From Bacteroidota bacterium (GTDB taxonomy: Bacteria; Bacteroidota; Bacteroidia; Palsa-948), in contig JACRAM010000011.1 of the NCBI GenBank assembly GCA_016213405.1, forward strand, positions 1-45,691: 45,691 nt of DNA, in the 5' to 3' direction. Below are positions 9,096-17,370 of the stretch, piece by piece (position 1 is the stretch's first letter; every line of letters starts with the position of its first letter). Position numbers and translations under genes: made by a program. The notes under the pieces were generated by a model, which had not been told where the DNA came from, did no database searches, and worked only from the letters and a program-made list of their open reading frames with translations.

Positions 9096-9132
9096 TTGGA
9101 GGAAAAACTCATTTACCTGAAGGAAAAGAGCG
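9096..9132 (+). repeat. Right 37-bp direct repeat flanking the minisatellite
   Basis: It matches 8633-8669 except for one G-to-A change (ACCTGGAGG against ACCTGAAGG). A degenerate third copy containing GGAAACAAAGAGCGTAAAT follows near 9160-9179. Confidence 0.85.
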
Positions 9133-9322
9133 TAAATTCCCCTACAAACGACTGATGTAAGGAAACAAAGAGCGTAAATGCCCTTACATTTCTCTTGCGG
9201 GAACTCCTACCACTTTTGTATTTGCTTTTACGGTGCGGATGACAACACGCTGGCATTGCCAGTGATGAGAATATGTTGCATAATGTTGTATCTGTTTTAT
9301 CAAAAAGGAGATTAAAAATGGT

Positions 9323-9330
9323 TAATTTTG
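9323..9330 (+). promoter_or_regulatory. TAnnTTTG (-7) element for the kelch-like surface protein
   Basis: TAATTTTG lies 21 nt before the ATG at 9352. No strong TTTG is seen at -33. Confidence 0.5.
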
Positions 9331-9351
9331 CTTATGTGAAAATATCTTCCA

Positions 9352-11691
9352 ATGTTTTATATAAAATTAAATTTTAAGATATTTTTTTTATTTGCAGTAT
9401 TATTTCTTCTTCATCCTTATTCTATCATATTCTCTCAAGGTACTTGGACGCAGAAAGCAAGTTTACCAGCACAAGGAAGACGAGGCTCTTCCGGTTTCTC
9501 AATAGGAAATAAAGGATATATTGGTTGTGGACTAAATAACTCTGGCAGCGCAATGAGTGATTTTTGGGAGTGGTACCAGTCTTCCAACACTTGGACTCAA
9601 ATGGCAAATATTCCAACTGCAAGAATTGATGGCATTGGTTTTTCTATAAGTACAAAAGGATATATTTCTACAGGTTATTTAAATGGCTCAACATATCATA
9701 ATGATTTATGGGAATGGGATCAAAGTACAAATACATGGAGTCAAAAGGCAAATATGCCTGCGGGTGCAAATAGCAGAGCAACTGGAGTTGGGTTTGTGAT
9801 TGGAACAAACATATATATTGTTACTGGTTATTACAATCCCTCCGTAAGTTATTATAGCGATATGTGGGAATGGAATCAAGCAACCAATACATGGACACAA
9901 AAAACGAATTTCAGTGGCACAATCAGAGCTTACGCAACTGGATTTTCAATAGGCACGAAAGGATATTTAGGAACTGGAGCATATCTTCCTTCTTCATCAT
10001 TCTATAATGATTTTTGGGAATGGGATCAATCTACAAATACGTGGACGCAGAAAGCAAATTTTTCTGGCTCCCAAAGATTTGAAGCAGTTGGATTTTCAAT
10101 TGGCAATAAAGGGTTCATAGGTACTGGTGGAACAATTGGGACATACACAAATGATTTTTGGCAATGGGACCAAACGACAAATACATGGAGCACAATACCA
10201 ACTCTTCCATCCTCTGCACGTGCTGATGTAGACAGAGGAACATTTGTGATTTGTTCTAAAGGATATATCTGTGGAGGATGGGACGGTGGTACATACTTTA
10301 ATGATTTATGGGAATATTCATCTAACAATGTTTCAATTAATATTAATGGACCCTCTACAATTTGTATCGGTTCTTCATCTACAATAAGCGCTTCAGGCGG
10401 GATAAATTATTCGTGGAGCACTGGCGCTACCACTTCTTCAATCAGTATTACTCCTTCAACTACTACTGCTTACAGTGTAACCGTTACAGAATCGGGCGGA
10501 TGCACATCCATTTTATCTGCAACCGTTACTGTTAATGCATTACCGACTCCAACAATTTCTCCTTCAACTACTATTTGCAGCGGAGATGCCGTTACGCTTA
10601 CCGTTACCGGAGGCAACTCTTATTCATGGAGCAACGGCTCTTCCGCTTCATCAATTGTTGTCAGCCCGACATCAACCTCTTCGTACAGCGTAACAGTGAC
10701 TAATGCAAGCGGGTGCACGAAAACTGCCACCACGTTTGTTACTGTCAATAATTCTGTTTCAGCATTAATTACCGGAAACAATTTACTTTGTTCGGGAGAT
10801 TCAACTGCTCTTATTGCTTCGGGTGGAAATTCTTTTTTATGGAGCACCGGAGCCACCACTTCCTCCATCATTGTTTCACCAGCGAATAACACCGGTTACG
10901 CTGTGCTGGTTTCTTCGGGCAGTTGCAGCGATACCGCATCTGTTTTAGTAACAGTTTCTCCTCCTCCGAACGCAATCATTTCACCGAACACCACCCTTTG
11001 TGCCGGAGAAAACAGTACGCTTACCGCATGGGGTGGCGGGAATTATTTGTGGAGCAACGGAACAACTACTGCTTCAATTATAATTGCACCTGCATCAACT
11101 GTTTCTTATTCGGTAATTGTATCCATCGGCTCTTGTTCCGATACCGCAAGCACAACTATTACTGTTGTTCCCCAAACAACTGTTAACGCATGTTGTAATA
11201 CTACCATCACTTCGGGCAATACAACCACTCTTTCCGCATCAGGAAGCGGAACTTATTCATGGAGCAACGGGGCAACTGCGAGTATAATTACAGTAAGCCC
11301 TACCTCTACTACTGTTTACTATGTTATTACAACCAACTCATGGGGCTGCAGTGATGTTGACACCGTCATTGTATTTGTTGTTGAACCCGATTGCGGCAAT
11401 CCGGAAAAGGATTTGTTTATCCCCAATGCATTCAGCCCGAACAATGACGGAGAGAATGATGTTCTTGTTATCTCTTATATAAAAGGAATCAGTTGCATAA
11501 AAAATTATTACCTGGCAATATTCAATCGCTGGGGAGAAAATATTTTTGAAACAGAAAAAATATCAGATGCCTGGGATGGAAAACTGAATGGAAAAGTTTT
11601 TGACCCTGCCGTATTTACTTATTATTGTAAAGCAACAACACTTGCAGGGCAGGAAGCGATTAAAAAAGGAAATATTACTTTGTTGCGGTAA
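9352..11691 (+). CDS. Secreted kelch-like / Ig-like repeat protein with T9SS type B (CHU_C) domain
   Basis: A 779-residue surface or secreted protein. A signal peptide spans residues 1-29 (hydrophobic, ending FSQG). Residues about 30-325 hold six kelch-like blades with the pattern NTWTQKA(N), GFSIG(N/T)KGYIGTG and (N)DFWEWDQ, predicting a six-bladed propeller. Residues about 330-680 hold Ig/PKD-like modules of about 75 residues (TICSGD, GGNSYSWSNGSS, SYSVTVTNASGCT). The C-terminal 90 residues contain IPNAFSPNNDGENDV, FNRWGE, DAWDGK and FTYYCKA, the CHU_C module for type IX export and anchoring. The ATG follows a TAnnTTTG element. The kelch blades probably bind carbohydrate or protein, but the ligand is unknown. 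It is the third large surface protein in a row, each with its own upstream region. Confidence 0.87.
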   Translation: MFYIKLNFKIFFLFAVLFLLHPYSIIFSQGTWTQKASLPAQGRRGSSGFSIGNKGYIGCGLNNSGSAMSDFWEWYQSSNTWTQMANIPTARIDGIGFSISTKGYISTGYLNGSTYHNDLWEWDQSTNTWSQKANMPAGANSRATGVGFVIGTNIYIVTGYYNPSVSYYSDMWEWNQATNTWTQKTNFSGTIRAYATGFSIGTKGYLGTGAYLPSSSFYNDFWEWDQSTNTWTQKANFSGSQRFEAVGFSIGNKGFIGTGGTIGTYTNDFWQWDQTTNTWSTIPTLPSSARADVDRGTFVICSKGYICGGWDGGTYFNDLWEYSSNNVSININGPSTICIGSSSTISASGGINYSWSTGATTSSISITPSTTTAYSVTVTESGGCTSILSATVTVNALPTPTISPSTTICSGDAVTLTVTGGNSYSWSNGSSASSIVVSPTSTSSYSVTVTNASGCTKTATTFVTVNNSVSALITGNNLLCSGDSTALIASGGNSFLWSTGATTSSIIVSPANNTGYAVLVSSGSCSDTASVLVTVSPPPNAIISPNTTLCAGENSTLTAWGGGNYLWSNGTTTASIIIAPASTVSYSVIVSIGSCSDTASTTITVVPQTTVNACCNTTITSGNTTTLSASGSGTYSWSNGATASIITVSPTSTTVYYVITTNSWGCSDVDTVIVFVVEPDCGNPEKDLFIPNAFSPNNDGENDVLVISYIKGISCIKNYYLAIFNRWGENIFETEKISDAWDGKLNGKVFDPAVFTYYCKATTLAGQEAIKKGNITLLR

Positions 11692-11696
11692 CTTTT

Positions 11697-12356
11697 TTAT
11701 TCCTTATTCTCTTTAATAACCTTAGCAGGAATTCCAACAGCAGTAACATTAGCAGGAATATTTTTATTTACAACAGCGCCAGCTCCGATAATTGAATACT
11801 TTCCTATTGTTATTTTTTCGAGTATGGTTGCGTTTGTGCCAATCAAAACTCCTTCTTCTAATATTACGTCACCGGAAATATTTACTCCGGGATTAATGGT
11901 GCAGTAATCATGAACAACTGAATAGTGTCCGAGTGTACAAGCAAGGTTGAAAATTACATGGTCAAGTATGTTAATATTTGTTGTGAAAATATTTCCAGCA
12001 GTAACTACTGTTCCCTCCCCAATGGTTGTTGTCTCTGACATAATAACTGATGGATGAACTCCGGTTGCAAATTTGACATTAAAACTTTTCAAATGTTGAA
12101 CTACTTTTGATTTTGCTTTAGGACTTCCGATACAACATACATAGTTATAATCGCTTTTGTGATTATCCTTCAGCCAATCCTTGCCTCCTAAAACGGGGAC
12201 TCCATTTCTGATTTTACCTTTCATATCAGGATTGTCATCAAGAAAACCAGCAATATCCCATTGAGTGTCTTTGCCTGCTTTATTTATGTCTCTGAACAAT
12301 TGGACAATTTCATCTCCAAAATTTGAAGCCCCGAATAAGATTAATTTATTTGCCAT
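11697..12356 (-). CDS. NeuD/PglD-family sugar O-/N-acyltransferase
   Basis: A 219-residue left-handed beta-helix acetyltransferase of the sialic-acid O-acetyltransferase NeuD / PglD family, which acetylates nucleotide sugars for surface glycans. The N-terminus has a Rossmann-like PglD_N domain (LILFGASNFGDEIVQLF, residues 4-20; FLDDNP). Residues about 105-215 are hexapeptide repeats (TIGEGTVVTAG, VILEEGVLIGTNATI, IGAGAVVNKNIPANVTAVGIPAK). The His of TLGHYSVVHD is the likely catalytic base. It is 11 bp downstream of the glycosyltransferase on the same strand, so the two are probably co-transcribed. The exact sugar substrate cannot be told from sequence. Confidence 0.85.
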   Translation of the reverse strand: MANKLILFGASNFGDEIVQLFRDINKAGKDTQWDIAGFLDDNPDMKGKIRNGVPVLGGKDWLKDNHKSDYNYVCCIGSPKAKSKVVQHLKSFNVKFATGVHPSVIMSETTTIGEGTVVTAGNIFTTNINILDHVIFNLACTLGHYSVVHDYCTINPGVNISGDVILEEGVLIGTNATILEKITIGKYSIIGAGAVVNKNIPANVTAVGIPAKVIKENKE

Positions 12357-12367
12357 GAAAGATGGTA

Positions 12368-13651
12368 TTAGAGTACAAGTTTATTATAAAAATTTAACAG
12401 ACGCTTCGTATTATCCTTTAATGATAGTTTTTTCTGGGCTAAGATTACATTTTCAGCAAGTATTGTATAATCATCTTGAAAAAGAATTTTTCGCAAATCG
12501 AGCAAGTCTTGCTTGTCAATCAAAATACCTGATTTATATCGCTTTACTATCCACGACTGATAGACAATGTTCTCCGATATAATAACAGGTATTCCCGCTT
12601 CAATAAAATTAAAAAGCTTCAATGTTGTACAGTATTTGTATTTGTCATACGATTGTTTATGCAATTCTTTATTGACAAATCCAGTATGAAAACCAAAATG
12701 ATACTTCGATAATTCCTCAGCCAGTTTATCCTGCGCCACAGGTTCATGAAAATGAAAAAAGGAATTCTGCTTTGCAATTTGCTCGTACTCTTCATAATCA
12801 GCCCGTATATTTGAGGGGCTGGGATAAATATGAAAATGGATTTCTTGCTTTGAGAGAATGTTTATGATTTCATGGAACTGTATGTTGCCGTATTGTTTTG
12901 GATTGCGGTGAGAGCCCGCCACGCCTCCGGCATAGACCAGAGACCCCTCTCCATCTCTCCCCCAAGGGGAGAGGGAAGAAACCCCTTCCCTTCGGGAAGG
13001 AAGGGATGGGCTCTTCTGAAACACATCGTCATCGCAGTAAAGCGGGAAGAAAATGGTCTTGGGTTTTTTCTTTATGCCGTATTTTCTGAACGCCACATTG
13101 GGCTCGAGCGAATGAGCAACAAGTCCATCGGCTTTCTCCAAACATTCTCTTTCATGCGGCAGTTCTTTTTTCAGCCAGCCGAGCGCGGGATTCAAGCCGT
13201 AATAAATGGAATAAACATCCTGCATATCTAAAACAAACGGAACTTTCAGCGTTTGCCTTGCGATGTTGGGATAATAACTCTTGGGAGCAAAAGCGTGCAT
13301 GAGGGAAACTTGGGGAAGTTGTTTCAGAATCCGTTTCAGATGAAATGCGTTGCGGAAAAGAAACACGGCATCAAACTCATTGTTGCTGAACTTTTCAAAA
13401 TAACCGCGCTGGCTGCATACAAGAATGGTTGAATATTCTCCGCTTCGCTTCACCCACTTGGCTATTCTCGGAATCCGTGCAGGCAGTTGTTCTCCGAGAT
13501 AGACAATAACTTTCTTTTCGCTGCGTTTCAGCTTGCCGGTGCCTGTAACAGGAACATTCAGCGCGTATAAAATGAAATCAAATACTGAACTAAACTTTTC
13601 GTACAAAAACCATTTCAGTTTGACAAAAAATATTTTCGCTGATGCGTTCAT
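12368..13651 (-). CDS. Glycosyltransferase (GT4-like, GT-B fold), with an in-frame palindromic element insert
   Basis: A 427-residue protein resembling family 4-type glycosyltransferases for surface polysaccharide. Visible features are an N-terminal half with VIVYLGEQLPAR, SLMHAFAPKSYYPNIAR and VPFVLDMQDVYSIYYG, and a C-terminal half with SLVYAGGVAGSHRNPKQYGN and LKLFNFIEAGIPVIISEN. The latter is the usual nucleotide-sugar site with its acidic residue (FIEAG). The ATG at 13651 is preferred over a TTG at 13660. Residues about 214-237 come from a bipartite palindromic repeat (12941-13012, 72 bp = 24 codons) placed between the two halves just before the C-terminal domain, so it likely forms a loop. 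It is divergent from the flippase and precedes the acetyltransferase. Donor and acceptor are unknown. Confidence 0.8.
   Translation of the reverse strand: MNASAKIFFVKLKWFLYEKFSSVFDFILYALNVPVTGTGKLKRSEKKVIVYLGEQLPARIPRIAKWVKRSGEYSTILVCSQRGYFEKFSNNEFDAVFLFRNAFHLKRILKQLPQVSLMHAFAPKSYYPNIARQTLKVPFVLDMQDVYSIYYGLNPALGWLKKELPHERECLEKADGLVAHSLEPNVAFRKYGIKKKPKTIFFPLYCDDDVFQKSPSLPSRREGVSSLSPWGRDGEGSLVYAGGVAGSHRNPKQYGNIQFHEIINILSKQEIHFHIYPSPSNIRADYEEYEQIAKQNSFFHFHEPVAQDKLAEELSKYHFGFHTGFVNKELHKQSYDKYKYCTTLKLFNFIEAGIPVIISENIVYQSWIVKRYKSGILIDKQDLLDLRKILFQDDYTILAENVILAQKKLSLKDNTKRLLNFYNKLVL
12941..13012. repeat. Bipartite palindromic element, in frame inside the glycosyltransferase
   Basis: Hairpin 1 is CTCTCCCC/GGGGAGAG near 12955-12973. 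Hairpin 2 is CCTTCCC-TTC-GGGAAGG at 12984-13000. The element ends in GGATGGGCT at 13012, like the copy at 42879-42966. Its length of 72 bp keeps the reading frame. Confidence 0.8.
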
Positions 13652-13696
13652 TGCCTGCAAAGGTCAAAGTTTTTAAGATATGAGCGTTAAAAAAAT

Positions 13697-13731
13697 AATC
13701 TGTAATCTGTAATCTGTAATCTGTAATCTCG
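13697..13731 (+). repeat. Heptamer array (AATCTGT)x4 + AATCTCG before the flippase
   Basis: Five 7-bp units end 12 nt before the ATG at 13744, so the array would lie in the leader or promoter region of the flippase gene. Confidence 0.88.
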
Positions 13732-13743
13732 TTTCTTCGTAAC

Positions 13744-15243
13744 ATGGGCATCGTTCAGCGCGACAGCATACGCATCATGGTCATCTCTTATCTGGGAGCT
13801 GCCATCGGTTATCTGAACAAGATCCTGCTCTTCACCAACTTTCTTACGGCAGAACAGGTAGGTCTCTCCAATATTATCATCAGTATTGCAGCCGTGTACG
13901 CTCAGTTTTCAGGATTAGGAATGACAGGTGTTACCATAAAATTCTTTCCATATTTCAAGGACAAGGAAAAACATCATCACGGATTTTTATTCTGGACATC
14001 CCTCCTTTCCTTATTCGGCTTCCTGCTGCTGACCATTATCTTTTTGCTGTTTAAATCTCCCATCATAAATTATTATTCTGAAAAATCCCCTTTGCTCGTT
14101 GAGTATTCGTTTTACGTGATTCCGCTTGCGCTTGCCACTGTTTATTACAACCTGCTGGAAGTTTTCCTGCGCTCGCTGATGAAAACGGTGGTATTCTCGC
14201 TCGTCAACGAAATTGTTTTACGCCTGATGATCTCCGCCAGCATTTTGCTTTTCGCATTTAAGCTTGTTTCTTTTCACGAATTTGTCATCATTTATGTAGG
14301 AGTGAATTGTTCCGCCACGCTCATCCTGCTGGTGTACATGGCTTACCTGAAACAGCTTTTATTCAAACCCGAATGGAGCAGCACCACCAAACGTTTTTTC
14401 AAAATTGTTCTCCATTACGGTTCGTTTGCCATCGTTGGCAACATGAGTTACATTCTGATGAATAACATTGACGCGCTGATGGTAGCTGCCATGATCGGGT
14501 TGAAGGATACGGGAGTTTACACCACCGTGTTTTTTATAGCAACGGTCATGCTAATTCCCTACCGCTCGCTGGCAAGAGTGGCGAGTCCGCTGGTGGCGCA
14601 GTTCTGGAAAAACCGCGAGATGAAAAAAATGCACGACCTCTACAAAAAAGTTACGCTGATGAGTTTGATTACCGGATGTTTTATTTTCCTTGGATTGTGG
14701 GTGAACATTGATAATATTTTTCATTTCATTCCGGATGAATACGCATCGGGCAAATATGTTTTTCTTTTTCTCGGCATCGGGCGGTTGTTCGACATGGCAA
14801 CGGGCATCAACGGAATCATCCTTGTCACTTCAAAAAAATACAGATACGATCTGCTCTTCACCATTTTGCTGATTGGCGTAATGATTGCGCTGAACCTTGC
14901 CTTTATTCCAACATACGGCATTGAAGGCGCCTCGTTCGCTACCATGCTTTCCATTATCACGCTCAACACGCTTCGCATTATTTACATCTGGAGCGTGTTT
15001 GGCATGCAGCCCTTTGACTTTAAAAGTGTGTGGGTGATTCTTATCGGGGTTTTCACGCTCGGAGTGATTTATTTCATCCCTCCTATCCTGAATGTTTATG
15101 CCGACATGATTATCCGCTCGCTTATTTGCCTTGTGCTTTACGCTGCGCCTGTGTTATGGCTGAAACTTTCTGAAGAAGTGAATGAGAATGCAATAAAAAT
15201 TCTGAAGGCAGCCCACCTTTATCCTCCCGAAGGGAGGAAATAA
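13744..15243 (+). CDS. Polysaccharide/lipid-linked oligosaccharide flippase (Wzx-like, MOP superfamily)
   Basis: A 499-residue inner-membrane protein with about 14 hydrophobic segments, starting MGIVQRDSIRIMVISYLGAA. The N-terminus with the segment AEQVGLSNIIISIAAVYAQF is characteristic of Wzx-type exporters, which move undecaprenyl-linked sugars across the membrane. Later hydrophobic helices include IGNMSYILMNNIDALMVAAM-type and LPTYGIEGASFATMLS-type segments, also usual for the family. It is divergent from a glycosyltransferase-acetyltransferase pair, which supports a surface-glycan role. A heptamer array sits 12 nt upstream of the start. The last residues (YPPEGRK) resemble peptides encoded by the palindromic repeats, so the C-terminal tail may be repeat-derived. 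The substrate is unknown. Confidence 0.85.
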   Translation: MGIVQRDSIRIMVISYLGAAIGYLNKILLFTNFLTAEQVGLSNIIISIAAVYAQFSGLGMTGVTIKFFPYFKDKEKHHHGFLFWTSLLSLFGFLLLTIIFLLFKSPIINYYSEKSPLLVEYSFYVIPLALATVYYNLLEVFLRSLMKTVVFSLVNEIVLRLMISASILLFAFKLVSFHEFVIIYVGVNCSATLILLVYMAYLKQLLFKPEWSSTTKRFFKIVLHYGSFAIVGNMSYILMNNIDALMVAAMIGLKDTGVYTTVFFIATVMLIPYRSLARVASPLVAQFWKNREMKKMHDLYKKVTLMSLITGCFIFLGLWVNIDNIFHFIPDEYASGKYVFLFLGIGRLFDMATGINGIILVTSKKYRYDLLFTILLIGVMIALNLAFIPTYGIEGASFATMLSIITLNTLRIIYIWSVFGMQPFDFKSVWVILIGVFTLGVIYFIPPILNVYADMIIRSLICLVLYAAPVLWLKLSEEVNENAIKILKAAHLYPPEGRK

Positions 15244-15248
15244 AAAAC

Positions 15249-15418
15249 CTAATAACTCATGTTACGCAGAAAAGCAAATAACCGCAGAGAAAACAGAGAA
15301 AACAACACGCGGAGAGTCGCAGAGAAAATACAATACTGTATGTATTCTCAGCAGTTCTCTGCGTACAACCTCAGCGGACTCTGCGGTAAAAATGTATTTG
15401 CGTAACATGAGCTAATAA
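15249..15418. mobile_element. Foldback/MITE-like element with 13-bp TIRs and 7-bp target duplication
   Basis: CTCATGTTACGCA (15256-15268) and TGCGTAACATGAG (15399-15411) are perfect inverted repeats. They are flanked by perfect direct repeats CTAATAA (15249-15255 and 15412-15418). Inside, ACCGCAGAG (15281-15289) pairs with CTCTGCGGT (15379-15387), and GAGAAAATAC pairs imperfectly with GTATTCTC around the centre, so most of the 156 bp folds back. No coding frame is present. The structure matches a non-autonomous transposon; the transposase source is not in this window. Confidence 0.82.
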
Positions 15419-15433
15419 TAAAAATAGGATTAT

Positions 15434-15465
15434 ACTCCTTCCCTTCGGGAAGGTTGGGATGGGCT
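15434..15465. repeat. Half copy of the bipartite palindromic element
   Basis: CCTTCCC-TTC-GGGAAGG followed by TTGGGATGGGCT is one arm of the element. It ends 1 nt from the stop codon of the response regulator, where it could also act as a terminator. Confidence 0.7.
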
Positions 15466-15466
15466 T

Positions 15467-16162
15467 TCAATCTGTGAATTTATACCCCACTCCCCTCACC
15501 GAAAAAAAATGTTTCGGCTCTCGCGGGTTTTTTTCAAAGTACTTGCGGAAACTCACAATATAATTATCAATCGTTCGGGTGGAAGGATAGACATCATATT
15601 CCCATATGGTTCGTAAAATATCTTCGCGCGACACCACTTCATTCTTCCGTTCAATCAGCAGTTTCAGCAGTTGAATTTCCCGCTTGGAAATAGTCTGTTT
15701 TGTTCCGTCTCTTCCGATAATATCAAAAGTCAGGTAATTGATTTCGCATTTTCCGAATTTATAATTCTGATCGGAGATCCGGGATTCGGGATTTTGATTT
15801 TTTCTTTTCACAAGTTTGCTTACTCTCAGCAAAAGTTCTTCCAGGTTGAACGGCTTTGCCAGATAATCATCAGCTCCCAGTTTTAATCCGTGTATCCGCT
15901 CATCGCTTGCGCCTTTTGCAGTGAGAAAAATTACGGGCACTTCTGTATTCTCCAACCGGATTTTCTGACAAAGCGTATAGCCGTCCATTTCGGGAAGCAT
16001 TACATCCAGCACAATCAGATCAAAATGAGCTGAACGAAATGTTTCATAAGCAACTTTTCCATCACGGGCATCGGTAACATTATATCCTTCCATCTCCAGA
16101 TTCAAATGGATGGTGTTTCGTAGGTTTTCTTCGTCCTCAACTAATAATATTCTGTGTGCCAT
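15467..16162 (-). CDS. OmpR/PhoB-family two-component response regulator
   Basis: A 231-residue cytoplasmic transcription regulator. The receiver domain (1-117) has the acidic pair E9/D10, phospho-acceptor D53 in LIVLDVMLPEMDG, the Thr of FLTAKG and the Lys of YLAKPFNLEELL. The C-terminal winged helix (about 135-231) contains SKREIQLLKLLIERKNEVV, TRTIDNYIVSFRKYF and RGVGYKF. The linker (about residues 123-134) is encoded by a degenerate heptamer array (15769-15796). No sensor kinase is nearby; yraN lies 2 bp upstream on the same strand, so the two are likely one operon. The target genes are unknown. Confidence 0.93.
   Translation of the reverse strand: MAHRILLVEDEENLRNTIHLNLEMEGYNVTDARDGKVAYETFRSAHFDLIVLDVMLPEMDGYTLCQKIRLENTEVPVIFLTAKGASDERIHGLKLGADDYLAKPFNLEELLLRVSKLVKRKNQNPESRISDQNYKFGKCEINYLTFDIIGRDGTKQTISKREIQLLKLLIERKNEVVSREDILRTIWEYDVYPSTRTIDNYIVSFRKYFEKNPREPKHFFSVRGVGYKFTD
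15769..15803. repeat. Degenerate heptamer array inside the response-regulator linker
   Basis: On the plus strand the units are GATCGGA, GATCCGG, GATTCGG, GATTTTG and ATTTTTT. The array encodes part of the interdomain linker (around NPESRISDQN) without a stop codon. Confidence 0.65.
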
Positions 16163-16164
16163 AA

Positions 16165-16527
16165 TTATGCAATGGGATGAAAGGCATCTTCAATATGATT
16201 TATCCTGTGTTTTTTTCCTGTAAGAATCACGCCTATGATGTCAAACCTTGCTTCCAATTCAAGATTGTTTTTTTCAATGTATGCGTTTGCCGCTTTAATC
16301 AGATTCTTTTGCTTTTGCCGGTTCACAAATTCTTCGGGCTCGCCAAAAAAATTCCCGCTTCGGGTTTTAACTTCTGCAATTACAAGAATGTCGTTATGCC
16401 GGGCGATAATATCAATTTCTTCCCTTCCGAACCTCCAGTTTTTTTCAAGAATAGCATAGCCCTTTGCTTCAAGATAAACGGCAGCTAAGTCTTCTCCCTG
16501 AATGCCTGTATCGTTATGCTCAGCCAT
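16165..16527 (-). CDS. yraN: UPF0102 (YraN) family endonuclease-like protein
   Basis: A 120-residue protein of the YraN family, predicted to have a restriction-endonuclease-like fold with a Holliday-junction-resolvase-type core. Motifs include GEDLAAVYLEAKGYAILEKN, FGREEIDIIARHND and VIAEVKTRSG, giving the family's E-(x)-D-(x)-E-x-K active-site set. Length is normal. Its biological role is not settled. It is followed after 2 bp by the response regulator. A heptamer array lies 9 nt before its ATG. Confidence 0.92.
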   Translation of the reverse strand: MAEHNDTGIQGEDLAAVYLEAKGYAILEKNWRFGREEIDIIARHNDILVIAEVKTRSGNFFGEPEEFVNRQKQKNLIKAANAYIEKNNLELEARFDIIGVILTGKKHRINHIEDAFHPIA

Positions 16528-16536
16528 GGGGCAAAA

Positions 16537-16571
16537 TTACGAGTTACGAATGACGAATGACGAATATTACA
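16537..16571 (-). repeat. Heptamer array upstream of yraN
   Basis: On the plus strand the units are TTACGAG, TTACGAA, TGACGAA, TGACGAA and a degenerate TATTACA. It begins 9 nt from the yraN start codon. Confidence 0.8.
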
Positions 16572-16596
16572 GCCCTTTTTTTCATAGCATATGTAT

Positions 16597-16631
16597 TGCC
16601 ATCTGCCATCTTCCCTTTTACATCTTACATG
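16597..16631 (+). repeat. Degenerate heptamer array between yraN and the DUF4412 gene
   Basis: The units are TGCCATC, TGCCATC, TTCCCTT, TTACATC and TTACATG. It is a second array in the same 204-bp gap. Confidence 0.65.
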
Positions 16632-16697
16632 TTTTGGTATGATTGTTGAATTCTCCATGATATTGTTCTCAAAAAAACATTACTTTAGCAACCTCTC

Positions 16698-16715
16698 CCG
16701 AAGGGATTCCTTCGG
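16698..16715. repeat. CCGAAGG-GATT-CCTTCGG hairpin repeat
   Basis: A 7-bp stem with loop GATT lies 16 nt before the ATG of the DUF4412 gene. The same hairpin occurs twice at 28662-28703. Confidence 0.75.
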
Positions 16716-16731
16716 AAAAAAACAAAATACT

Positions 16732-17370
16732 ATGAAAAAATTATTTCTCACCGCATTATTCGGAATCTCAGGAATGCTGATGGTTTCCGCACAATCTTTT
16801 GAAGGCGTTATCGAATTCAAAAAGCAAACCGCCACCGATACGGTAAATTATATTTACTACGTTAAAGGAGATAAAATCCGCCTTGATGAAATTGGCAGCA
16901 AATCCAAAAAAGTGGAAGGCAGTTTTCTCATTGACCTGAAAACAAACAGCATGGTTTCGCTCAGCCACGAACGCAAACTTTATATTGAACAGGCATCGGG
17001 CACACCGGCAACTATTACCGGAAAACCAGAAGTGAAGAAAACGGGAGCTACAAAAACCATTCAGGGCATGAAGTGCACCGAATATGTTGTAAAGAATCCT
17101 GATGAAAAAGTGCAGGTAACGTACTGGATGGCGAACGGAAAATTTGATTTCTTTTTCAGACTTCTGAAAGTGCTTAACAGAAAAGATAAATCAGCCGTAT
17201 ATGTGCAGCAAATCACAGGCGCTGAAGGTTCGTTTCCATTCCTTTCCAGTCAGGTAAATCTTGAGACCAATAAAGAAGATGTAAAAATGGAAGTAACTAA
17301 AGTTGACAAGAAATCTGTTGATGCGAATTTGTTTGAGATTCCGAAAGATTATCAGAAGTTTCAGAAATAA
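16732..17370 (+). CDS. Secreted DUF4412 family protein
   Basis: A 212-residue periplasmic or outer-membrane-associated protein. The ATG at 16732 gives a clean signal peptide (MKKLFLTALFGISGMLMVSA, then QSFEG); the longer frame starting at 16591 adds non-signal residues encoded by repeats. The mature part has the DUF4412 pattern: FEGVIEFKKQTA, YYVKGDKIRLDE, a central KTIQGMKCTEYVV stretch and a C-terminal VTKVDKKSVDANLFEIPKDY. Proteins of this group are widespread in Bacteroidota, with no assigned activity; an outer-membrane lipid-carrier type fold has been suggested for related domains, which I cannot test here. Its stop overlaps the 3' end of the convergent LD-carboxypeptidase gene by 10 bp. 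Confidence 0.8.
   Translation: MKKLFLTALFGISGMLMVSAQSFEGVIEFKKQTATDTVNYIYYVKGDKIRLDEIGSKSKKVEGSFLIDLKTNSMVSLSHERKLYIEQASGTPATITGKPEVKKTGATKTIQGMKCTEYVVKNPDEKVQVTYWMANGKFDFFFRLLKVLNRKDKSAVYVQQITGAEGSFPFLSSQVNLETNKEDVKMEVTKVDKKSVDANLFEIPKDYQKFQK

Larger units (their letters stand above)
8598..9351. other. 754-bp gene-free region built of repeats
   Basis: No credible gene is present. The region holds a 21-bp minisatellite (8692-9017) bracketed by two 37-bp direct repeats, a third partial copy near 9160-9188, and a promoter element just before the next gene. Open frames here arise because 21 is a multiple of three. Confidence 0.75.

Noticed and set aside
12872-13231. Plus-strand frames opposite the glycosyltransferase
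   Set aside because: They are antisense to a well-supported gene and include the palindromic repeat.
16591-16731. N-terminal extension of the DUF4412 protein
   Set aside because: The residues come from a heptamer array and a hairpin repeat; the ATG at 16732 yields a proper signal peptide.
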